NCBI GenBank assembly: GCA_036429605.1
Contig: CM071591.1
Coordinates: 2,914,001-2,978,000 of the forward strand
Length of the DNA stretch: 64,000 nt
Source: Cladobotryum mycophilum
Taxonomy: Eukaryota > Ascomycota > Sordariomycetes > Hypocreales > Hypocreaceae
Direction of reading: 5' to 3'
This document shows, in pieces, positions 56,201-64,000 of this stretch; the stretch's first letter is position 1, and the number at the start of each line of letters is the position of its first letter. The notes beneath the pieces were generated by a model. That model worked only from the letters and a program-made list of their open reading frames with translations, ran no database searches and was not told where the DNA came from. A program made the position numbers and the translations under genes.

Positions 56201-56500
56201 TCCTTCATATTAGATGTGATGCGACATACACATACTCTGATTATCAACTGACTTTTCTTTGAGGCAGTTACAGCTTGACAGATATGCTGTGGGCGGTAAA
56301 AGCTGATACAAGGACACGGTTGACCAAATTTGAACTGTTTGTTAGCATCCCTGTCCCTGGTCGCCAGCATGCAAGCCGAACCAAACTGCGCAGGTGGATG
56401 AATTCTGGCTGAAGATGTGTTGGAGAATCCCTCCCCGAAGTCAACGAGTGCAGGAATAGTGTGCTTTCCCAGAGTTATTGAGGACCCTCGTCACTCGGCG
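53248..56500. other. Gene-poor stretch downstream of the housekeeping block
   Basis: The first few hundred bases are the upstream region of the MOSC gene. Beyond that are a poly-T/poly-A patch (53978-53997), a TACTCCGTAC motif (54040-54049) and GGCCAAGGGCCA repeats near 55218-55240. Frames such as 54415-54825 (minus) have no family features. No gene can be supported. Confidence 0.5.
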
Positions 56501-59500
56501 TAGCTTGCCCTTTTGTGGATAGCCCTGTCTCTCTTCTAGAATCCTAGCCGTCAGTCCGATGTCCCGTTCAGTGTTGGTTTGTTGGATTTACCATGCTGGT
56601 CCTAGCGCTCTAATACCCTTCAGCCTAGGGTGGTCTCAGAAGACGCAGATGACCCTGTTTTTCTTGTTTGACCTTTGATTGCTTGGTAACCTCTCCCTCG
56701 AGCGTTCATCTGGTTGACCTGCTCTAGGATGGGATTTAGTTGTGTCAGTGGTAAAAACGCATGCGAACATCTTTTTTTGGCGTTCATCTGCGTTTCCTTT
56801 CCGTGCTTCCGATCGGACAAACTAGTTGAATTGCCAATGGAACGATGGTCTATACTTCTAAGCTGCTATGAATTCACTTCCGGCGTGAGACATCGATACA
56901 TCTTCTATGCAGAAGTGGCGTAGGTGTTGTGTTTGTATTGGGACCGAGTATGTGTGGGAAGTGTGTGTGTCTCTCTCTGCACTTGTGCAGGTGTATTGCG
57001 ATGATTTTGTACTGTACATAATACTCCACCGCCGGAATCTTAAGTGCTGAGACCTTGTATGAACCATTCATGCATTATTGCTGCATGACTTGCTATCCGG
57101 TTGACGTCGATGCTTTTTATTTTTATTTTTTATTGACAGTATGGCCATATTCGGAGAGTGCCTACTCCGTACTTTTCTCGAGAGATGGATATTCTGTAGA
57201 AAATATAGGGGATTGCGTACCTGACGGATAATTATGAAACAAACTATTCCACTTGTTATGTCTTATGCAAACATGTATTAAATGTGCGCTGTACTCCGTA
57301 CGTACTCCTGATGATTTTGGGATGGGTTGAACCGACTCAAGGATCAACTCTCAGACATTCCTTTCAGATCATCATGCATATCTCCTGCAAGTACATGTAC
57401 GCATGGACGTGCTGAAATGGAGCTGCTGGCAAAGAAGGCAAGAGACCTATTGCTCTCTTCTCATTTGTACCTAATCCCCATCAGTTCAATTGCAGATTTG
57501 TCGACATGCGCCACGTTTCCATCATCAAGCTGCTGCCTATTTGACAAGTGTACACACCTTCGTCATATGTATAAAGTAGTGTAGGTAAGTTTGGACGAAT
57601 CGATACTAATGCAGAGGCCGCCAGAAAGAGGAACATAACTTCCTTCATCCTCGCAATCGACTGGGAACTGGTGTGCTCTCTGAGTGCATCAGGTTGAGAG
57701 AAGTAGCCCCCTGCAGCTAAACCAGGGAAAGTGGGCAACTCGGCCATTCAGCCTCTGTTCCACTCACACCAACCACAATCCCACATCCGGGCTTGATGAA
57801 GGACATCCATCTGCTCCATCAGAGGCAAGGCATGATGGCGATTCATGCTTCTTGCTGCAAGCCCACCTGTAGGAGGCTTCTTTTGGGGGATATTGGGAAC
57901 GTATTCTGGTCTGTGCCCGCTGGCTAGGATGACCTTGGCCTTGGATGGCGTGCTGTAAATTGTGGTGGCGCCGCTCGTCCCTGTCCTGTCCCCGTCCCCA
58001 GCCAAGGGTCCACACACTCCAGCTCACCGTGGATGGATGCTAATGTTAATCGGAAATGCATTCATTGCTTGACTTGACCTGTGAAAAGAGGGGGTTAGAG
58101 GGACCTAGAGCGACGGGGGTGGTGGATGAGAGAAGCGCACCGTACGGAGAAGAACCCGAGCTGTTCGAGAGGTGTGTGTGCGTGTGTGTGGTGGCAGAAG
58201 ATGGCATTGCGTCGTTGGACCGCTGCATTTGCTCCCTGACAGCTGACTGGTTGCCGACCTCTCTTGTTCAGACTGTCTTACCTAAGGTCAAGCTAACAGC
58301 CACACTGTCAACCGCTAACAGGCAATACAGGAGAGGTACTTGGGTACCCAACTGTTGCATCAGTATATCAGTAAGCGTTCCAAGGTTTCGTGAAGGTTCC
58401 GTTGGCCATTTCTCCATAGTCGCCAGGTACGACTGTACATTGAGTATGGAGCACCTGTACTACTAAGGTAGGAGGTAAGGTAAGGTAGTACTCCGCACCG
58501 TAGAAGCGGACCACTGAGGAGAGGGTGACTCAACTCTATCCCATCACCACCCCCATCACCACCCCATCACCATCATCACAAAAGACTAACCTTCAAGAGG
58601 CAAACGCATAACTCTGGGATTAAAAAAACAGACTTTCGCACAGTACGGAGTACCTTGGAACTTGTTCGACTGGTCGGCCCGGAGACATGCTCACCCAACC
58701 AGCCAGTCCGGTCAACAAGCGGCCGACAACTACCCCGAGCGTGGCTGGATGATGGGATGGGGCTTTGTTTTGTTTGAACCGAGAGGGCGAGAGGTCGAGC
58801 CAGCATTGCATTGCTTGCTTGTTTGTTGCCCATTGCTCAGCAGTACCCAAGTGCCCAGCAGGCCAGGTACTCCGTATGTACTCCATCTCAACTGTGGACA
58901 AAAATCTTTCAGGCAATGGGCAATGTGGCCAATTGTCTAATGGGCAATGTCAGTCTCTGTTTGCTCGGCAGGTGATCAGTCTCATTTTTTTTGTCTTGTC
59001 TTTTACCAGAAGGGAAGACAAGCTTCTCACCGTCAACATGTACGGGTGAGACTTTCTTTTCCAACAGCTATGACAAAGTAGGTCCCTTGGAAAGCATGGG
59101 AGCTTGTCTGAGAAGTGGGTGGTGATCAAACCACTGTGCGGATTCCCTCAGCCACGGGCCACGGATCTCTCCACCATCACCGAGGAGGAGTGAAATGGCT
59201 CCGTTCTCCATCCACCAGCCCACTCTTTGCACATGGCCAAGACCAGTGTGTTGTGTTGTGTTGTGTTGTACTCTCTTCTCCCCAGAAGCAGTCTCTGGAG
59301 CTGGCAGACTAGGAGTTGGCATGGGGGTGTCCTAAACGTTGCATTGTTGCCCACAGACGACCCTTGCTCCCCGTCATCTTGCCAGGCTCGTTGCAGCCAC
59401 CGTGCTGTTAATGGTTTGGAGGTTCAAGAGGCACCGATTTGATTCCGCAGAGACACTTCTTTCACGCAGCCTTGACCAAGGCCAAATGGCGGGTTGCTAC

Positions 59501-59560
59501 TTGTGACCGAATCCACGAATCATTGCCTCTATCTGAGAGCTATTTCAACCTCCCTACATG
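56501..59560. other. Gene-poor stretch with clustered TACTCCGTAC motifs
   Basis: TACTCCGTAC or its complement occurs at 57163-57172, 57292-57301, 58643-58652 and (one base short) 58868-58876. GGTAAGGTAAGGTAG lies near 58470-58484, CATCACCACC repeats near 58544-58577, and a TGTGT run near 59247-59268. No gene is seen. Confidence 0.55.
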
Positions 59561-61424
59561 ACATGAATGGAGTGGCACCACTCTTATGGTACTAGCTCGA
59601 CAGAGAAAGTACAAAGGTACACTTTGTTTTGTTTTTTTGCGCATACAGACAGCTACCCCAGGAAAGGGTCCTACCATACTTACTGGTACTTCCATCAAGG
59701 TACCCTGACTGACCCTATCGTGCTAGAAACACGCATACACCTGAATCGACCATCGGGAGAATACAAAGATTCTGGAAACGATAGGTCGCCCTGGCTTGTT
59801 CCTCCGTGGCATCCGTATCAGTTCAGCTCCGGCGCGCCACCACCTCCTCAATGTGCTAAGGCAACCTGACCCAACCCTTGAACTTGGCAGATGCTCTACC
59901 TTCTTTCACTCTTCAATCTCCTGAGATGATGGTTGCTTCTCTTCAGATTCGCATCCTAGCTAGAGAAAAGGACCAGGACCCATGTGTTTGTGGCCCAGGG
60001 GAGGCCCCTCTAGCCATCTGTTCTGCCCCGCCGTTCCTTTGTTGCTACAACTTCATCTTTTCTCTTGCCCAACTCTTTCATGCCCTTCTCTTTACGGGAT
60101 TCTCCATACTCGCAGCCGTGACTTGTCTTGCATTGCCCGAGCCATGCCGGGCCAGTTCCCACATTCTGTCTCCGCTGTGGACCCAGACATTGACCCAATC
60201 TGAGAAGCCACAAGCTCTACATATCGAGCGAGCGAGCATCGTTGCAGGTGATTCGTCTGATTTCCCCTATTAAAGATCTGATCTGTCGAGACAAACCACC
60301 CTGGCATCGCTGTTTTTTGCTGGTTAGCTTTCTGTAGCCCCTTGTTTGGAGGGGGTGGTCCTGTTTCTCAGGCTCCCGGTTGAAAGCAATTGATCAACAG
60401 TTGTCAACACAGATCTGTATAGACGACATTCTAGGATTGAATTTTTTTTTTGTATTCAAAAACTTCTTTCTGAATCCCAATCGAAAGGAGCCACTATTTT
60501 GGGCTTTTGCATCACTACTCTCCATCGCCGTCTTGCCCTGTCTTTCGGCCTGGTGGAGGAGCAGTGGGATCCTCCTGTTATACATAACGCATGCTACCTG
60601 CACACATTGCAGCCATCCACCATCCTCAGGCAGTATTTGCACTTACATATTGGGCCGGGATCATCTCCCCGCCGCGTGGGCCATTCATCGCCAAAGCCGC
60701 TCGCACTGCTCGCCTTTGTCGTCGCTGCATGAGCTGCCTAATAGCTGCGGCGAGATACAGATTCGACAAGACCAGCTGTGTTCTGTCAGTTTGATTGAAG
60801 AGACTACGTATCTGACTCACGGCTTTGATATCTGCAGTTATCCTTACCATATTTTTTCTTCCTAGAGAATCTCCAACGAGGCTGTCTACCCCCCTCCCCC
60901 TGAACAGAACCAGAGGACCGACCTAATAGACCCTGGTCAGTTTTCAAGGGCTTGGATTTGCCTCCCAAACTCCTCTTAAATTTAGGTTGGCGCCATTTTG
61001 CTTCATTAAGTCCTTACCAAGTCTGGATGTCCTTGCTCTTCAACAGCCGGATAGCACGCTGGCGGCTTCTGGAATTCGATAAGAAAACGTTGGAATTCTC
61101 TATAGCTTGACATTTTTATCCGGTGAGAGCTACATCCGGCCTCGGATCTGTCTTACTGACAACGTCGGGTTCGAATCGTTCTACCTGTACACGTCGGATT
61201 GGACCTCCAATTCTGTTTCGGCCCAGCATCGAACATACAGCAGCTTCGTCGTCGTCAGCAATTGTTCGACGTTCTATGCGATTTTGTCGACAACTCAATC
61301 ATCCTGGGTGTTCATCGAGCATGCTCTGGATTGAGGATTTATTGGCGCCGAACATTAGCATCTCCCTGACCTCGTGTCCTCGAAATCCGCTCGGATATCT
61401 GGAACTATCGAGATAAATAATACC
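59561..61424 (+). other. Long upstream region of the second Zn2Cys6 factor
   Basis: No supportable gene. Several short upstream frames exist, for example 59878-60273 with a hydrophobic patch (FIFSLAQLFHALLFTGFSIL), but they lack motifs. The region may hold the promoter and a long 5' leader with upstream ORFs, as seen for many fungal regulators; this cannot be settled from sequence alone. Confidence 0.35.
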
Positions 61425-63794
61425 ATGAGCGACTACTATCGTCGATTTCTTTCGTCTATGGCTGGGACAGATAGCCATCAGACGACTAGTCCTGATGAGA
61501 TGAACGCCTCTCACATGCCTGGGGTTACAATGACGATGAACTCTCCGATGCACCATCCGCATCCGAGTCTAGGATATATTACAGGCTATTACGACCCCGT
61601 CCTTCTCAACGCCCCTAAGCCACCAAAGGGCCGGAGAAAGTCATCATCTGGACCCGTAGGGAATCCGGACCAAAAACATCGGAGGACGCGATCTGGCTGT
61701 TTCATGTGCAGAAGCAGAAGAGTCAAGGTGAGACATCAATAGCATTCTTTGGAAGAACTTGGTTGACACTTCTTAGTGCGATGAGGCGCGCCCGATCTGC
61801 GAACGTATGTCTTGTCGTCTACCATTAGAGTCCGGTTTCTCCAGCTAACATCGAACAGGCTGCAAAAAAGGCAACAGAGAATGTGTTTATCCAGACCCTC
61901 AAGCTTCGAAAGGCAACCCGAACCAGGGCACAAAATCGAAGGACAACTCATCCTCAAACCATCATGCAAGCCCTCTATCTTCTAACGAAGGAGATGACTA
62001 TGACGCTGAGCAAGAAGTGAAACTCGAAACCATTCATGACGAGGAAGAACTCGATGATGTCTCACGACGAGGGTCCATTACTCAGGCGGGTCGAAGAACG
62101 AGTACAACATCCTCCAATCTCCAGCTGTCTACTGGGCGCCAAAATTCAGAAACTCCTTCTCAAGACGGTAAAAGTGTATCGCCCTCAGCCTCTACTGTAA
62201 CTACGAGAAGTTGGACACCAGCTCCACACCAGCCCTCCGAGTTGATTGTGCTTCCTGGAGGACGCCTTGACTGGTCATATTTGCCACCGGACTTTCAGCA
62301 TTATCTCAGTTACTTCGTCGAAAATATCACGAACTACCACTACGGTTTAACCGTTGACGGAGATGACTTCTTCAATATTATTTTACCGAACATTGCGGTT
62401 CAATGCGAGCCTCTGCTCAATGCACTGGTGGGATTCGCTGCATATCATGTCACTCTAAAGAATCCCAATGGCAAGCTTGAGGACTTCTTGCAATATTACA
62501 ACAGAAGTGTGACTCAGTTGCTAACCATCCTCAAGAGAAAAGAGATGCACAATGTGCCTGTTCTCATAACGATACTACAACTTGCTACTATAGAGGTAGG
62601 TATTGCTATTAACACAATATGTGATTTCTTTTGAGTAACCAAAGTATAGGAATATCTAGGGGATTGGGTGAACTTGATGGGCCACCAAAAGGCGGCGTTT
62701 GAGATCATTACTCAAATATTCACCCCGCAGACTGTCATACAATCTCCTGTTGGCAGAATGTGTCTTAGCTGGTACGCTCGGTTTGATAATACGGTGGCGC
62801 TCTTGGGCGGCTTCCCAACAGAGATACCTCGAGAATGGTTCACTTCTCTGGTTGGATTCTACCAGATTCAGGTAGCATCCAATCCGGAGGAGTTGCGCTG
62901 GAAAATTGAAGAAAGATGCGCTCGCCTACGATTGATCTCGTATGATATGTCCATATTATACGCCCGCAACAGCAGAGGTCCGATTTCGCCGCCAGACTAC
63001 AACATCGAACATGAGCGGCTGTCAAAGCAACTTGACGACTGGAAGAATACTTGGGATCCGGCTCTCCGTGACACGAGATTTCTTGTGACGAGCTCCCCCG
63101 GAAAGAGTCACTAGATCCTATTGAGTTCGTAGACCCTTACGCTCCAGGCGTGTTATATGATCATCCTCTGTTCAACAACACGGCTATTATAACAGAATGG
63201 AACTCTGTTGTGATGATGCACAAATCCCAGTCACCAAATTTACCCTCGGAGAGTCTGTCCCGCGAGTTGGGCCAGCATGCATTTGAAGTATGCCAGAACT
63301 TCGCAGTCATAGAGCAGTGGCCGTCAGCACCAGCAGGAATATTAATCGCAATGCAGCCATGTCTGTCTATTGCTGCTCTATTCCTACCACATCTTCCGAA
63401 TCATAATATGTGGCTTAGAAGCAAGTTTGCATTGCTTGAATCGTTAGGGTAAGACTTTTTATCTGTTGTTTATTGCATGGGATTTGGTTTCTCTCTCCCG
63501 TTGTGCATTGGACAAAGCCACAATATACTGACAATACGCAATAGACATATCCACCCAAGAAGCCGTCGCATAAAGATGGCAGACGTATTTCACGACCCCT
63601 CTTGTGTGCAGTGGTGGCTACCGAATAACGAAGGCTTCACCTCGGTTCTGCAAAGCATTCGAGGCTTTGCAGATGAGCGCAATGCCAAGGCCGTCACTGC
63701 ACAGCAAGAAAACCTTCGCGAAATGAAACATCTCTTTGCCAAACTCGAGCTCAACGAACGAACGATGGACGAAATACAAGGTAATAGACATTAA
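61425..63794 (+). CDS. Zn2Cys6 transcription factor with fungal-specific middle region; one frame slip
   Basis: Five exons, 61425-61727, 61777-61804, 61859-62595, 62650-63448 and 63545-63794. Introns are 49, 54, 54 and 96 nt, all GT-AG. The ATG at 61425 gives MSDYYRRFLSSMAG; the upstream frame opens only at GTG. The zinc cluster (CFMCRSRRVKC...CERCKKGNREC) uses Cys 92, 95, 102, 109, 112 and 119 and is built from three exons, including a 28-nt one. A Ser/Thr-rich linker is followed by a conserved helical region (WSYLPPDFQHYLSYFVENIT; LLNALVGFAAYHV). In exon 4 the frame breaks at the C5 run 63095-63099; one extra C continues into RKESLDPIEF and the rest, giving 705 residues. Read literally, translation stops at 63112-63114. 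It resembles UPC2/Moc3-class regulators; the targets are unknown. Confidence 0.85.
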
Positions 63795-64000
63795 GACAAT
63801 ACCATGAGCTTGGATAATACATAATTGGTGCGCATATAGTTATGGCAGAGAAGGGGGAGCGGGTGGATATTGAAACACAGCAACGTGTTCTTCCGTCACT
63901 CTCTTCAATGACTCTTGCCTGGGGTCCATGGACGTTGCGTTCTCGGCCGTCGGGTGGTTGATGTGTTTATGATTAGCATAACGATTGTGTGAAACAAAAA
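63795..64000. other. 3' flank of the Zn2Cys6 gene
   Basis: Short downstream sequence; nothing recognisable before the window ends. Confidence 0.5.

Noticed and set aside
59878..60273. 131-codon ORF with a hydrophobic patch upstream of the second Zn2Cys6 gene
   Set aside because: One hydrophobic patch alone is weak evidence; no signal peptide, domain or neighbouring exon supports it.

Overview
The window is nuclear DNA from a filamentous ascomycete, most likely a Sordariomycete and probably Hypocreales. The evidence is short GT-AG introns (about 50-180 nt) with CTAAC or CTGAT-type branch sites, Zn2Cys6 regulators, pyrimidine-rich leaders, and fungal orthologues of SMC2, INCENP/Sli15, PEX7, RIB7 and MSS116. 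The species call is an inference. No bacterial features, CRISPR arrays, tRNA or rRNA genes, or intact transposons are visible.

Layout. At 0.5-12.7 kb lie a secreted quinoprotein sugar dehydrogenase (AA12-like, +), a single-pass membrane protein with a basic proline/serine-rich tail (+), a PPR1-like Zn2Cys6 transcription factor (-) and a 12-helix MFS transporter (-). From 12.7 to 28.4 kb is a gene desert with microsatellites, including about 70 tandem copies of a 4-nt unit, and recurrent short motifs. A gene-dense housekeeping block at 28.4-53.3 kb follows: a CCDC124/Lso2-type ribosome-associated protein, a UEV-like (catalytically dead) ubiquitin-conjugating fold protein, an unrecognised fungal protein, ribokinase, the riboflavin enzyme RIB7, a CUE-AlkB-GRF dioxygenase, PEX7, a mitochondrial DEAD-box helicase (MSS116-like), INCENP/Sli15, condensin SMC2 and a membrane-anchored MOSC protein. 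A second desert (53.3-61.4 kb) precedes a second Zn2Cys6 regulator at 61.4-63.8 kb.

How the genes relate. Most neighbours belong to unrelated pathways, as is usual in fungal housekeeping blocks. The exception is the head-to-head pair INCENP (chromosomal passenger complex) and SMC2 (condensin). They share a 547-bp promoter region holding a Cbf1/CDEI-like octamer and GATA motifs, and both act on mitotic chromosomes.

The strongest unexpected signal is technical. In at least three genes (at 2872, 40346 and 61425), and possibly a fourth (31559), the conserved reading frame jumps at short C or G runs. In each case one extra base in the run restores the frame. This looks like systematic homopolymer under-calling in the assembly rather than independent pseudogenisation. 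I found no convincing undescribed biological system. The best leads are the dispersed TACTCCGTAC and CATACTTGTAC motifs in the deserts, the INCENP/SMC2 shared promoter, and frame-preserving introns that could give alternative protein forms.
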